DNA from: Eretmocerus hayati
Taxonomy: Eukaryota; Arthropoda; Insecta; Hymenoptera; Aphelinidae
Length of the DNA stretch: 64,000 nt
Assembly (NCBI GenBank): GCA_029851415.1
Contig: CM056743.1
Location: forward strand, 91,920,501 to 91,984,500
Direction of reading: 5' to 3'
A program made the position numbers and the translations under genes. Each line of letters opens with the position of its first letter. The first letter of the stretch is position 1. The notes below the pieces were generated by a model that was not told the DNA's origin, made no database searches, and worked only from the letters and a program-made list of their open reading frames with translations. Below are positions 20,760-32,302 of this stretch, piece by piece.

Positions 20760-23634
20760 CGAGCAGCTGCACGCGAATACTGTACCTAGTTTGAGGATCT
20801 CTCATGTTAATATTTATAGTCTCGTGAAATACCGTGATAATGTTGAAGCTTTTCTCTGTGATAATTCTTTTGATGTCTTTGCTATAACTGAGAGTCACCT
20901 CAACGAACTCGATACTGATACAAGTGTTGGAGTAGACAATTTTACAATCGTCCGGAACGACAGAGTGGGCCGCTCGGGTGGTGGAATAGCTATCTATTTT
21001 GCTGAAACAATCAATTTTAAAGTTCTCGTAAAATCGGACTCCTCGCGCAAGAATTTTCCTGAATTTATGATCTGTGAGATCCAAGACCGCAACGGTACCT
21101 TACTTTTTTCCGTTATTTACAGGCCCCCTGATGCGCGTCTTCCTAATGAATTTTTCGAGGTCTTGTCTACTTTACTCCCTAAATATCCTAAAGTTGTCAT
21201 TACAGGTGATCTAAACTGTAACATGGCCATAAACGATTTCAAATCTGAATACGTCCATAAAGCCTTACGTGATTACTCACTTCACTTGGTTCCATCTGAT
21301 CCCACGCATCACACTTTGAATGCTGAGAGACAATCCTCTCACACATGGATCGACTTATGCATTGTTAGCTCGCTTGATGATGTTGTTGACTACTCTAAGT
21401 CAGATGCACCTTTTTCAATCGGACATGACCGGATTGATCTCAAATTCCAATTCACGAAGACCACGAGAGAGCCAAAACTTGTAACTAGGAGGAACTTCAA
21501 AAATTTCAGTCTGGAACGTTATCTCGATGATTTGTCACTCAACTTTGCTTCTCTCCCATCAAATGCAAGTCTTTACGACAAAGTAGCCATTTTCAACCAG
21601 TCAATCACTTCTGCCCTCGACCAATCAGCTCCTTTTAAAACATATACCATTACCGCTCGAAATAAACCTTGGGTTAACAACGATATTCGTACTTTAATGA
21701 AAGAACGTGACTCCCTTTATAAGAAGGCGCGTAATACTGAGTGTCCTGTACTGAAACAACGATACCGAGCAGTCAGATCCCAAGTCCAGAAACTACTACG
21801 AAAGGCCAAGAACCAATTTTACTCGTCCCAAATTGCCATTTCTCAGAGCTCCAACAGGCTATGGAGTACCCTCAACGGACTAGGCATAGTCAACTCCCGT
21901 TCCCTCTCTCCTTTCCGAACCTTCTCTCCTGAAGCAATTAATGCCCATTTCGCCTCTATTTCCAACCCTCCTCCCACGCCCCTAAATCACTATCATCACC
22001 ATCAACTCAGTCACCAACCTCATATCAACATTCCCTTATTTTCACTGTCACCAACCAACCAAAACGACGTCCTGAGTATCATTCGCTCGCTAAAATCAAA
22101 AAGTTCTGGCATTGATCATTTCACGGTCCGGAATCTGCTCACGTCCTGTCCAATCATTCTTGAACCCCTCACTGATATTCTCAATTCAAGTATCGAGTAT
22201 GCGTCTTTTCCTGAACTCTGGAAGCGAACACTTATTACTCCTATTCCTAAAACGAATAATCTCATAGACTTATCGGACCTGAGACCCATAGCAAAGCTTT
22301 CTGAGTGCTCAAAAATTCTTGAAAAGGTAGTCTCAGACCAGCTGAAACAATTTATCGAAGATTATGAACTTCTTGACCCTTGTCAAGCTGGTTTCCGAGA
22401 GGGTCACAGCACTCAGACTGCTTTGCTAGGGGTCCTAGATGATGTGCGCAAGGGAATAGACCAGTCAATGTACACGATTCTCGTACTTTTCGACTTTTCC
22501 AAAGCTTTCGACAAAATTCCGCATCAAATTTTAATCCAAAAACTCCGTTCCTCCAATGTGAGTGATCATACTACACGGTAGTTTCTGTCGTATCTTGCAG
22601 ACCGCTGCCAAGCAGTCATTGATGATGGTGGAACGGTATCAGACTGGCTAAATACAACTGCAGGGGTCCCCCAAGGCTCAGTCCTGGGTCCCCTCTTGTT
22701 CTCCATCTTCATCAATGACCTGCCGAAAGTTCTGTGCTATACACGGCACATGATTTACGCCGATGATACCCAGATTTACAGAAGTTGCCACCGGTACGAG
22801 CTCAAGGAAGCTCTCAAATTGGTTGAGAAAGATTCTAACGCGATCCAGGCATGGGCCATCATGAATGGACTTAGCTTGAATCTCAAGAAGACAAAAGTTA
22901 TGATCCTTGGTAGCAATGAAAACCTCCGTCTCTTGAATATAGATGACCTATCACCCATTAAAATTGGTGGCACTTCAATTAACTTTGTGACCGAAACTAA
23001 GAACCTTGGAATTTGGCTTACTTCCGATCTTAACTGGCAGAAACAAGTATCGTCTATTTGTCAGCGCGTCTTTGGCACTCTCCGTCAACTGCGTCCCCAT
23101 CAACATGCCCTCTCATTTTCTCTCCGCAAATCACTCGTTCAATCACTCATCCTCCCTTACTTTGACTATGCCTGCCTTGTTTATCATGATCTAACCGAGG
23201 GACAAAACCTCAGGCTCCAGCGGGCTCAAAACGCGTGTACTCGCTTCGTGTTTGGAAATATCCCTTGGAGAGATCATGTTACCCCCTATCGCAAGCGCCT
23301 AGGGTGGCTCACGGTAAAAGCTCGACGAGAGTACTTTCTAGCTAGCTCTCTGTATCAGATCCTTCAAACCCATAAACCTTTGTATCTGGCTAAAAACATC
23401 GTTGAAGTATGCAATACAAGTCTTCAGAGATCCGTTCGCCTCCAGACTGGAGACCTTATAGTTCCCAAATATCACACATCGTCTTTGCAAAACGCTTTTT
23501 ACGTGAACGCCTCGCATTATTGGAATAAATTACCGCGTGCTATTTCCACCATGCCTCGCTCAACGTCCCTGAAGAATTTTAAAAAGTGCCTACTCCTATA
23601 CCTTCTCGATCTTGATACGAATAATGACGTATAA
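20677..23634 (+). pseudogene. ORF2 of CR1-group element: APE-like endonuclease and reverse transcriptase; one internal amber codon
   Basis: One frame runs from 20677 to the TGA/TAA region at 23634, about 985 codons, broken only by TAG at 22579-22581. The endonuclease shows its motifs in order: SHVNIYSL, ITESHL, RSGGGIAIY, VIYRPPDA, GDLNCNM, HTWIDLCIV and SIGHDRIDL. The reverse transcriptase shows SSGIDHFTV, LITPIPKTN, DLRPIAKLS, QAGFREGHST, DFSKAFDKIPH (motif A), GVPQGSVLGPLLFSIFIND (motif B), YADDTQIY (motif C) and LGIWLTSDLNWQKQV. The C-terminus ends in the YWNKLPRAI...FKKCLLLYLLD block usual for this group. The stop stands immediately before FLSYLADRCQAV, where related proteins commonly have tryptophan, so a single TGG-to-TAG change may explain it (inference). 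The product nicks the target and primes reverse transcription there. Confidence 0.88.
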
Positions 23635-23917
23635 CATCTTGTATCGTGTGCATGCTTAAACCAAATGTTGAATACTTTTAACCTGTTTTCGGAGTGAGGA
23701 TCAAAACTATCACATGCCCATATCATGTTACGTCACGACGTGATCCCCACATATGTATTATATTTTTATCTGTTTTTATATTTTAAATCTTATATTTTTG
23801 AATTTTATATCTATTTGAATCCTATATATTTTATATACTTTATGTACCATTCATGTGCCCCATGGGACCCATTGTCCCCGGGTGAATAAACCAAATCAAT
23901 CAATCAATCAAATCAAT
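23635..23917 (+). other. 3' UTR and ATCA-repeat terminus of the CR1-group element
   Basis: A/T-rich trailer ending GGGTGAATAAACC followed by AATCA/ATCA repeats, the characteristic microsatellite-like end of CR1-group elements. A (TC)n run follows immediately. Confidence 0.75.
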
Positions 23918-23932
23918 CTCTCTCTCTCTCAT
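23918..23932 (+). repeat. (TC)n microsatellite
   Basis: Short CT-dinucleotide run directly after the ATCA terminus. A similar run follows the next CR1-group tail at about 24472-24487. Confidence 0.8.
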
Positions 23933-24116
23933 GATGAGACTTGAGTATGGAAGAAGATCTCTCCAGACGTAATGTGCTCACCTGTGGAATTTTCTCCCTT
24001 CAGGCATTCGGCAGCTTGGTAAAGTGACACAATTTGAGGAGACATTAAAGGCTTTTCTGCTAACAAGACCTCCGCAGAAGATTGATGTGGATTTGGAGCA
24101 ATACTTCAATCTGTGA
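23933..24116 (+). pseudogene. ORF2 C-terminal fragment of a CR1-group element
   Basis: The frame reads MMRLEYGRRSLQT, a TAA stop, then CAHLWNFLPSGIRQLGK, FEETLKAFLL and finally EQYFNL before TGA (24114-24116). The LWNxLPxxIR...F...LKxFLL signature is the usual C-terminus of CR1- and Jockey-type ORF2 proteins. Only the last 60 or so codons remain. A splice-acceptor-like TTCTCCCTTCAG lies inside the coding sequence and is not needed to explain it. Confidence 0.7.
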
Positions 24117-24473
24117 TGAGCTGGACTCTGCTACTTTCTTCTCATTAGTAATTTCTTCACATGTGACCTCTCGTCATAAGACTGATGTATGAATTTAGAT
24201 TTTCTGTGATATGACCGAGAGTCCTTGCTCCATCTACTTTTCTGCACTAAATTTGTGGTAGTACACCATTCGTACCTGATTTTGTTACACCTTGACTGAT
24301 CACGAGCTGTGATAATCATTGTCCTTGACCAAACTAGTAGTCAGTCGAATTCATATTCAACGTGCATTTGTATACATATATACTATGAATTTATAACAGA
24401 CATATGTTGCCATATGTATATTTTCTTTCTGTCTTCGGACAAATAAAGGACATCAATATCAATATCAATATCT
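23933..24473 (+). mobile_element. 5'-truncated CR1-group element, 3' tail only
   Basis: About 60 codons of the ORF2 C-terminus are followed by a 3' UTR of about 355 bp and a terminus of ATATCA repeats (GACATCAATATCAATATC). The tail repeat unit differs from the neighbouring element (ATCA), so this is a separate family. The 5' truncation point abuts the (TC)n run. Confidence 0.75.
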
Positions 24474-24487
24474 CTCTCTTTCTCTCG

Positions 24488-25510
24488 ACTCACCCACACA
24501 TGAAAACAAACTCACTCCGTTTGATGAAAGAACATTGAGATATTCTTCTCGCAATTTCGGGCGCAAAGTTGTGCATAATCCATCTTCTCTTCATTATCAG
24601 CAGTGTGTGAAGTTATGCGGTAAAAACTTTTCGCACAGTTTCACACTTACGCACCAATGAACTGTGCGTGAAATTCATCCCTCGCACAGATTGCGATGCG
24701 TGAATGTAAATTCTCGCACAAGTTACTCGGCATATCTGTGAGATGTTTGACGATCTTGAGAGTCTTTTCCGATTCATGAAACTGAACGGTCCGAAATGTT
24801 CCAAGTCAGTTAGTCGTTTTGATTAGTTCTCGTCACCATCCAATCACATTCTTACGATAAGAATGTCCGCGATAGAGATGACTCATGAGTTTATATTCCA
24901 TTCCGATGTTCGAAGAAATGTTCAGTTTCGATCAACCTAGAAAAAACTCTGAATGTATGCTCGAATTGTGGTGTATACTCAACCAACGAAAACAAATATT
25001 GCGTTTGATACTCTGAACTCTAATCTCGTCTCCAGTTATTAGAATTTTGTGAGTGAGTCATTGGAATCATCCAAACTCTGACCCATCTAATTCAAAAACT
25101 TGTCACTTAATAACTCACCAAAAAAAATCAATCATTGGGACTGATTTTCTCTGAACGATCCAATAATTTATCTGTACGGCCTCAAATTTCTAATTATTCG
25201 AAAATCAACTATGGTTAGGATTGTGCGAAGTCCACGGAATATTGAAGAGAGGGAGATTTTTCTGAACCATTTTCAGAATTATTTTTTCAGTCGGGGCCCT
25301 GGCGCACAACGGGGCCAAAGATGTAAAATTGGACATAAATCGTCTTCATGCGAATTTTTGATGGATTGACTCGATTCAAAACAAATTCCCTTCGTTTTTC
25401 CCTACTGTATAAGCGAGGTCTGCACGGATTTTGATTCGAGGTTTTCCGTCGCCGCAAAATTGTTATGAGCGGGAACGTGACATGGTGCAAAACTACATTT
25501 ATTTCGAGAT
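24488..25510. other. Noncoding stretch of about 1 kb
   Basis: A/T-rich, no supported gene. Between about 24600 and 24720 the word CGCACA/TCGCAC and its complement recur several times (TTCGCACAG, CTCGCACAG, CTCGCACAAG), a weak degenerate repeat. Short open frames have no recognisable motifs. Confidence 0.5.
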
Positions 25511-25516
25511 GTATTT
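25511..25516. repeat. Target-site duplication (left), GTATTT
   Basis: GTATTT lies immediately outside the left arm of the fold-back element. The same six bases lie immediately outside the right arm (28019-28024). Confidence 0.7.
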
Positions 25517-28018
25517 GAGTCATTCTTTTTATTATCACCAGGTTTTCGGTCGATGGTCAGGAATTTTTCTGTAACTTTAGGTACATGTTATATGTGATGG
25601 AAAAAGATGAGAAGCATAGTTTATAGGTCCCAAAATTGATCCGTGCGGGCGTGACGCGCTATTTTCGTTTTTAAAATTTGCAAAAAAATCGACTTTTTCA
25701 TTTTTTGATTGATTTTTCACAGATGTAAGACCCATTGAAAAATTCCTTTCAAACAAATATTTCGACGGAAAAAAAGCTGAATGTCACAAAAAAAAATACT
25801 TTCAAATCTGGAAAGGGTCAACATAACCTCAAAAAAGTAGTTTTTTTGCATAAAAACGTTTTTTTGGCCCTTCAGTCACATTTTATCCCAAATTCAATAT
25901 TCTTATCGGATTCCTCGTCAAATTTCACGTCGAAAACCATTCTTAAAAAGTTAGGACTCGGATGGGATCGGCCGCTATAATTGCAACCTTAGAAACAGGG
26001 TCATAAAAGTAGTGCTGAATTACGTGGTTTTGGAGGGAGACTTATTCCACCGGACAACGAGACTGTGGGTTAGGGATAGTGCATTGACCGGACAATGACA
26101 ATTTTGTGTATTTTTTGACGTAGAAACCGAATCCGAAACCAGTTTTGCACCTAGCCATCAGAAATTTTTTCAAATCGCGAAATAGTGTCCTTCCACAAAA
26201 CTGCGTTTCCAGCGTTGTTTGCAGATTTTGTAGATATATGATTTAGATGGTGCAACGTTGCAGCGGGCTTTGAGCGTACTCGAATTATGATTCCTCACAT
26301 ATTCTGGCCTGCTAAACACGATGACAGTACTCTAAGGGAGCTAGGATGCGTTCGAGACCAGTCGTAAGATGATTCTTTGAGTTTCTATCAGCAAAATTTG
26401 CCTGATTTTGCAATAAATCTCCAAACGCTCACGCATTCGATCAGAAACATCTTTTCACGACTCATGAGGGCGTATCTTCTTCGTATTCATGTATACAACG
26501 AGGGAAAGTTATTTTCAATAGCCCCAGAACGGATGGGACCAGTATGCATGTACTATTCTGAAAGACGCGTTTTGAGCATTAACTGGAGAAGGCTCAAGCC
26601 TCCTCGTGATGAGTCAAATCTTGAGTTCTTTTCCCTACGTCCCTCGGAAACTGTTGTCTGCGTAGTTCTGTTCTGTTACCATGACACGATATCTGGAATT
26701 TCAGAGATCTATACTCTGGTAATATCAAGTGAACCTCGATATATCATTAAGATCCTGTCAATCATGTTCATATTGTATTCCATCCCAAGCTTATGTGGGC
26801 ACTTTAATGGTTCCATTCCGAAAGCAACTGGATCTAAGCATCCGGAGTTAGATACACCATTCAGGTGTGATTGAAAGGGAATCATTTGGATAATCTCAAA
26901 GGTACATACGTTCGACAAGAGAATTCGAAATTTGACTCATCATTAGGAAACATGAGCTCACCTAAGAAAAAATGCTTCAACTTTTTTTGTTGTGAAATCT
27001 GTACGATGACCTAGTCTATATTTGGGATATTGCAAAAATGTCTTCCTCGTTGTATACATGAATACGAAGAAGATACGCCCTCATGGATGTTTCTGATCGA
27101 ATGCGTGAGCGTTTGGAGATTTATTGCAAGATCAGGCAAATTTTGCTGATAGAAACTCAAAGAATCATCTTACGACTGGTCTCGAACGCATCCTGGCTCC
27201 CTTAGAGTACTGTCATCGTGTTCAGCAGGCCAAAATATGTGGAGAATCATAATTTCAGTACGCTCAAAGCCCGCTGCAACGTTGCACCATCTAAATCATA
27301 TATCTACAAAATCTGCAAACAACGCTGGAAACGGAGTTTTGTAGAAGCTCACTATTTCGCGATTTGAAAAAATTTTTGATGGCTAGGTGCAAAACTGGTT
27401 TCGGATTCGGTTTCTACGTCAAAAAATACACAAAATTGTCATTGTCCGGTCAATGCACTATCCCTAACCCACAGTTTCGTTGTCCAGTGGAATAAGTCTC
27501 CCTCCAAAACCACGTAATTCAGCACTACTTTTATGACCCTGTTTCTAAGGTTGCAATCATAGCCGCCGATCCCATCCGAGACCCAACTTTCTAAGAATAG
27601 TTTTCGACGTAAAATTTGACGAGGAATCCGATAAAAATATTTTATTCGTGATAAAATGTGACTGAAGTGCCAAAAAAACGTTTTTATGTAAAAAAACTAC
27701 TTTTTTGAGGTTATGTTGACCCTTCCCAGATTTGAAAGTATTTTTTTTGTAAAATTCAGCTTTTTTACGTCGAAATATGTGCTTAAAAGAGATTCTTTAA
27801 TGGGTTTTACATTCGTGAAAAATCAATCAAAAAATGAAAGAGTCGATTTTTTTGCAAATTTTAAAAACGAAAATAGCGCGTCAAGTCCGCACGGATCAAT
27901 TTTGGGACCTATAAACTATGCTCTTGATCTTTTTTCATCATGTATAACATGTACCTAAAGTTACAGAAAAATCCCCGACCATCGACCAAAAACCTGGTGA
28001 TAATAAAAAGAATGACTC
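25517..28018. mobile_element. Fold-back (long-TIR) DNA transposon, non-autonomous
   Basis: The left arm 25517-26503 and right arm 27045-28018 are inverted copies of almost 1 kb with scattered mismatches, separated by a 541 bp centre. The ends are GAGTCATTC and GAATGACTC, flanked by a perfect 6 bp duplication (GTATTT). The centre contains one open frame reaching 26874 that has no recognisable domain. Six-bp duplications with very long inverted repeats are known for Polinton/Maverick elements and for a few other groups. No polymerase, integrase or transposase is present here, so no superfamily is assigned. It could be a deletion derivative of a larger element. Confidence 0.85.
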
Positions 28019-28024
28019 GTATTT
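28019..28024. repeat. Target-site duplication (right), GTATTT
   Basis: Matches the six bases left of the element at 25511-25516. Confidence 0.7.
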
Positions 28025-28143
28025 ATTGCTACGTTGACTGCATGCGGATTTTACAATCGCGATGACGAAGAAGCGTGCATTCTGTCACGAGGAGAATAGA
28101 TCTCATGTCTGTCTGTCATGTTCTCAGAAGAAGAAAATGATGG

Positions 28144-29928
28144 TGAGGAGTTATTTTGTTTTTGTGGATTGAAAAATCCTTAATCCGAGCAGAATATGCC
28201 AATCTTGCTGAATTGAATTAGAGTTTACGAGAGGAGTAGGTAAAGTTCTTAATCATGAATCATTTTCTTCAATATATTTAATAATGTTTATTGAGGAAAA
28301 CTGAAGAAAAACTGTCATACCTTGACATTTTTATTCTAATATAATAACACAGAAAGAAGAAAAACAACATTTAAATATTCCTTCCTTTTTTCTCGTTCGT
28401 GACTCCGATGCGAAATGAATTGAAATTCAATTCTCTTTTACTGTGGTGTAATCTGTGAATAAATGGAATGATTCTAGAACTAAATCAACAAGGGAGCACA
28501 TGGTAGCTGCATTATAGCAGTGTTCCGGCGTGCTTGCGGGGCAAAACTATGGCATCTGCATTAAAGCAGTGTACCTACAGTTTATTGACAGCTTCCTCGC
28601 AATCAGATTGCTAGTAGTTGCTCGGCTCACCCTGGAGTAAACCTTTCAGGCTGATTACATGGGTTTTTATATCCTTGGCTTCGCGCGTCTATCTCAGTAA
28701 AAGATTATTCGGCGGCTCGATTAGATAGCATGTAGTCAATCAGATCGTTAGTATCTAGAGTAACATACATATAGTTCAATATTTCAATCATAAAAAAGGT
28801 ACAATGTTATGATAAAGGATTATTCCACAAACTCTAATTTTTAATCTGATCGAATTAAAATATTAAAGTAAAAATTATTGCGAAATCAGCCATTCAAAAG
28901 TTAGATAATTCAGATATGGTGGTGATCTTCAGACGGCGGGCTTTTTGAATCATCCATATGTGGTAGTGTGAGTATCGGTAATTTCCATCACGTAACTTCG
29001 ATGCCTTATACTTTCTATGAACATCAGCTGGGTTCACCATTCATCCATAATCAATTTTTTGTCTTATCACATCTCAGAACATCATAAAACGTCATTGGAC
29101 TCCTCCGTAGGTTTGAATTTGGCGCCTTGACCCTGCGCGTAGAAGTTCATCAAGTTGGCCAGCCTTTATTGATCAACAGGTTGGGCACAGCATGTGATCA
29201 GTAACCCAGTGCAGGTTATGGTGGTTTATTGTGATTGTGCCTCATTCTTAATCATGTTTATAATTATTGGTTCTGCCATATGATTCGTGAGTTATAATTG
29301 TTTTTGGGCAATATTCCGGTGCTGGATAAGTTATCTGAAACAATCTTACAGAAAAACATCTTGTTCGAAGGATATATTCCATACACTCGGGTGTGTTTTG
29401 TTTTGGTGTTGGATACTAATCAATGATTTTTCATCATATATATGACTGTATGGTAGTAATGTACTAAATTGTTTCGGGATATGGTCTACTAACATAAAAT
29501 TCAATCATTTGGGATCAATGCTGATTCTAATTGTATTTTTCCTAAAAAATTGCATGTGGCCTTGCTTGGGTGGCGAATGGCCCATTCAATGGGCCAGAGG
29601 CCCCAGTGATCATCAGTACTTCATCATTGGTCGATGGACCATAGATGGATGGGGATCATCATCATTGCCTCGTTGGACCAAATCAAAAGATGTGATTGGA
29701 AAAAAACGGGTACTGGGTTATGAGATCCGTGTGAGATTGATTTCAGGTATGTAAAGCAAACTAGTCTGTAGTGTAATGTTTACTTATATGACTTGGAGAA
29801 GGTTAATCATTCATCGATATATGCTAATCAGTCTTTCAACTTTCAAATTCGAACTGTTACCTTTCAATCTTCCAACTGTTTGATGAATTCACCTTAATGT
29901 TAGCTTCATTGGAACGTTACCTTTTCCA
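28144..29928 (-). repeat. 3' LTR (left copy)
   Basis: On the plus strand it starts TGAGGAGTTATTTTG and ends near CCTTTTCCA. It aligns along its whole length with 41068-42856, with many substitutions and small indels; by eye roughly nine bases in ten agree. The internal motif GCATTATAGCAGTGT and a near copy of it lie about 50 bp apart in both LTRs. The exact right end could be off by a few bases. Confidence 0.85.
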
Positions 29929-30426
29929 AATGAATGATGAATAGCTACTTCACTCGTCGACTGTGATCCTTTTACTATATTGTTCTCCTGTGTATATTCT
30001 TGGACATTAGATCTTATGGACTCAGCTTGTATGGTCAACTTACCTGATTACTGGTAAGGTCTTTTAGTATTATTTTCATATAATTTCCTTCCAGTTTGTT
30101 CATAGCGAGGCATTATCAAATTTATATGGATGACTGGAAGTGTACATTAATAAGCCTCAAGAGAAATTATGAATCACAACTTCAAATCATACTTCTAGAG
30201 TCGCCCTAAATCTACTAGTTTGAAATCATCCCCCAGAGCTTAGCGCTGCATAGTCCCCTTGCAGTTGGAGTAAATTTTGAGAATCAGAAAATTTGAGTCA
30301 ACTTCATTCAAGGGGGATTTTGAAAAAATACATACACTAATTTAACTCATTTCCTATTTGTTTTGACAACAAAGCCTTTTTCCACATACTCTGAATTCTG
30401 ATTTCTGCAAGATAATTTCTAATCTT
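29929..30426. other. Noncoding stretch next to the 3' LTR
   Basis: A/T-rich, no supported coding region. The expected polypurine tract beside the LTR is not recognisable. Confidence 0.5.
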
Positions 30427-30957
30427 TCATATTGCTCCATTAGCAATTTTTTTTCCATGGTATAAACGATACAATTTTTCGTTTTTTTCTATCTCTCTTA
30501 GATCAAGAAATTCCCTCAACTCCAAATATTGATTCATCTTCTTATCATATTTGATCAATAACTTGACCTTTTGCCTTAGATTTGGATTCCAAAATATATC
30601 AAGTTTATTTAGGATCTCACATGAGTCGTCTACATCATTATTATTGAAATCAAAATGTTTCTTTTCCATTTTATATGAATCAAAATCGACCAGATTCTTC
30701 AACAATTTCCATTCCTTCCAAATGGTCTTTCACCGATAACTCGATGATTTGAGGCAAAGGTTTTTCAGATACTTCCTTATCATAAAATAATTCAACTAAT
30801 TTATACACATTTTCCTCATGTCCATAAAACGTTTTATGGAATCTCAAATCGCGTTGCAAATTTGCAATTAGAATCTGATGGTGACTCTGTTGTCTGACCC
30901 AGTGCTGAATTGCTCTTCGCAGTTCTTGTTCAAGATATTTTTGACTCGTTATGATAC
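30427..30957 (-). pseudogene. Unidentified minus-strand coding remnant (one frameshift)
   Basis: Two overlapping open frames join across about 30690-30720. The upstream one reads QKYLEQELRRAIQHWVRQQS and KPLPQIIELSVKDHLEGMEI. The downstream one (30705-30427) reads DIFWNPNLRQKVKLLIKYDK and ends KKIANGAI. The composition is helical and charged. On the minus strand a TCTTTTTTAG lies just before the open stretch and could act as a splice acceptor. I do not recognise the family. It is on the sense strand of the LTR element. Confidence 0.4.
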
Positions 30958-31205
30958 CTAAAAAAGACCAAAATTTTCGACTGTCTTATCCCATGAAAAT
31001 ATCCCGTTTTACCCCAGGACATGAAAGATAGAACAAATCCTCTTATTCAAATTTAATAATTTCAAAATCAACTTCACTTTTTCACAATATATACTTTGTT
31101 AACATAATACTCCTTTCTACATTCTGGGTTGATATTGAATTCATTTTCTTCACGGATCTCCGCGATTTCACCTCCAACTGATTTTTTTCCGTGATATAAT
31201 TGGAC

Positions 31206-31487
31206 TCATTCATTGAACCGAGCTCCGGCTCTTTCTTCACATTGGATTCGCAGAGCAATAATTTCTCTCACGCATTCTTCATATCTCTTCAACAATTTCT
31301 TGGCTTTAGGTTTTTTGATTTGAGCAACAGCTTTCTTGATCTTCCTGAAACTCATGTCCTGAGGTGGAAGAAGGATAGCAGATTTCGCACCGAGATTATG
31401 AGGTTGTAGCTCGCTTCTAAGCGATTGGTTTTCGGCCCGAGCCGCAGGCGAGGGTCGAAATAATCGCTCGGAAGCAGGGAACCTCAT
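31206..31487 (-). CDS. Short unidentified open frame
   Basis: 93 codons from the ATG at 31487. The second half is basic and helical (FRKIKKAVAQIKKPKAKKLL, then KRYEECVREIIALRIQCEE). No family recognised. The stop at 31206-31208 is followed by A/T-rich sequence. It may be part of the same broken gene as 30427-30957. Confidence 0.3.
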   Translation of the reverse strand: MRFPASERLFRPSPAARAENQSLRSELQPHNLGAKSAILLPPQDMSFRKIKKAVAQIKKPKAKKLLKRYEECVREIIALRIQCEERAGARFNE

Positions 31488-31633
31488 GATTGAGGCACGA
31501 ATGCTATTTTATGCAATTTTGCAAGCACTCAAATATCGGAAAATTGCATAAGAAATTTTTGGTTGTTAACCAAGAAACAAAATATTTTTATTATCCTAGA
31601 GGACAGCACAGACATGACGCTGATATAGCTATT

Positions 31634-31657
31634 ATGCTTTCTCAAAAGAGAAAGCAT
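31634..31657. other. Perfect 10 bp stem-loop
   Basis: ATGCTTTCTC, loop AAAA, GAGAAAGCAT. The word GAGAAAGCATTC recurs at about 33405, next to another hairpin. No function assigned. Confidence 0.5.
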
Positions 31658-31849
31658 TCATTTGGTGCCAGCGGAATTTCCGTCAAATTTTTTCTAAAAA
31701 AATTTTTTTCTCCTCCAGTGAGCCTCTTGAATACATGAAATTGGTACAGTCCTCTTCCTTTCGCCAAGATCTATCGAATGTAGGTAACAGTTTTTGTTTA
31801 TAAGCCCTCACAAAATGACTACAACCCCGTCTTTCGAGCCCTCTGTCCG

Positions 31850-31880
31850 TGTCTGTGTGTGTATGTATGTATGTATGTTG
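31850..31880 (+). repeat. (GT)n/(GTAT)n microsatellite
   Basis: TGTGTGTGTATGTATGTATGTATG within the region between integrase and 3' LTR. Confidence 0.8.
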
Positions 31881-32105
31881 TTTTCTATCGCTCAGCAAAA
31901 CTCCTCACTGGTTTGATCGATCGTCCTGAAATTTTTATGCCATGTTCAGAGGCGTCTCTAGATGGGAATGCTAGATTTCAAGAACCCCCCGATGATTACT
32001 TTCATACTTATGAATTTTTCTTCACTTATTTATAACTTTTTTTTATCTTAAAAACTAAAAATATTCTCTCCCACCTCCTCAAAAAATCTGAGGCTGTTGA
32101 TTTAC

Positions 32106-32263
32106 GCGTTTCTCGACGTGCTGAATTGATTGGTTAATACGGAATTTTGATTGAAGTTCGTTTTATTCTATTTTTTACACACCTTCCGTTGGGCTATAAA
32201 ACTTTTATAATCACAATTTAACAAAATTCCGTATCAACCAATCGATCCAGCACGTCGAAAAAC
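32106..32263. repeat. Small inverted-repeat element (~160 bp)
   Basis: The arms 32106-32149 and 32221-32263 are inverted copies of about 43 bp (CGACGTGCTG...GATTGGTT...ATACGGAATTTTG) with a few mismatches and a 71 bp loop. A MITE or fold-back insertion is likely. No clear target duplication. Confidence 0.65.
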
Positions 32264-32302
32264 ATCTAAATTAATTCCTTCACATTTTTTCCATGTAGTA
32301 GA

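Larger units (their letters stand above)
19512..23917 (+). mobile_element. CR1-group non-LTR retrotransposon, nearly full length (family distinct from copies 1 and 2)
   Basis: The element interrupts unit 7 of the R1-derived array at about 19511. It has a short 5' leader, ORF1 (19627-20759), an overlapping ORF2 with endonuclease and reverse transcriptase (20677-23634), a 3' UTR of about 250 bp, and a 3' terminus made of ATCA repeats (about 23885-23917) instead of a poly(A) tail. That terminus, together with the YADDTQIY motif, points to the CR1 group (CR1/L2/Daphne/Crack relatives); a finer placement needs a tree. Each ORF has only one in-frame stop and no frameshift, so it is the youngest coding copy in the window. 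Confidence 0.88.

Noticed and set aside
23985..24002. Splice acceptor TTCTCCCTTCAG indicating a host exon
   Set aside because: The sequence on both sides is one continuous ORF2 C-terminal frame of a CR1-group element.
26377..26874. 165-codon frame in the fold-back element as a transposase
   Set aside because: It starts inside one arm, and no catalytic motif or known domain is visible.
28144..29928. Polypurine tract and 5 bp target-site duplication for the LTR element
   Set aside because: The sequence next to the 3' LTR is not purine-rich on the sense strand, and the flanks GATGG/GATAT match at only three of five positions.
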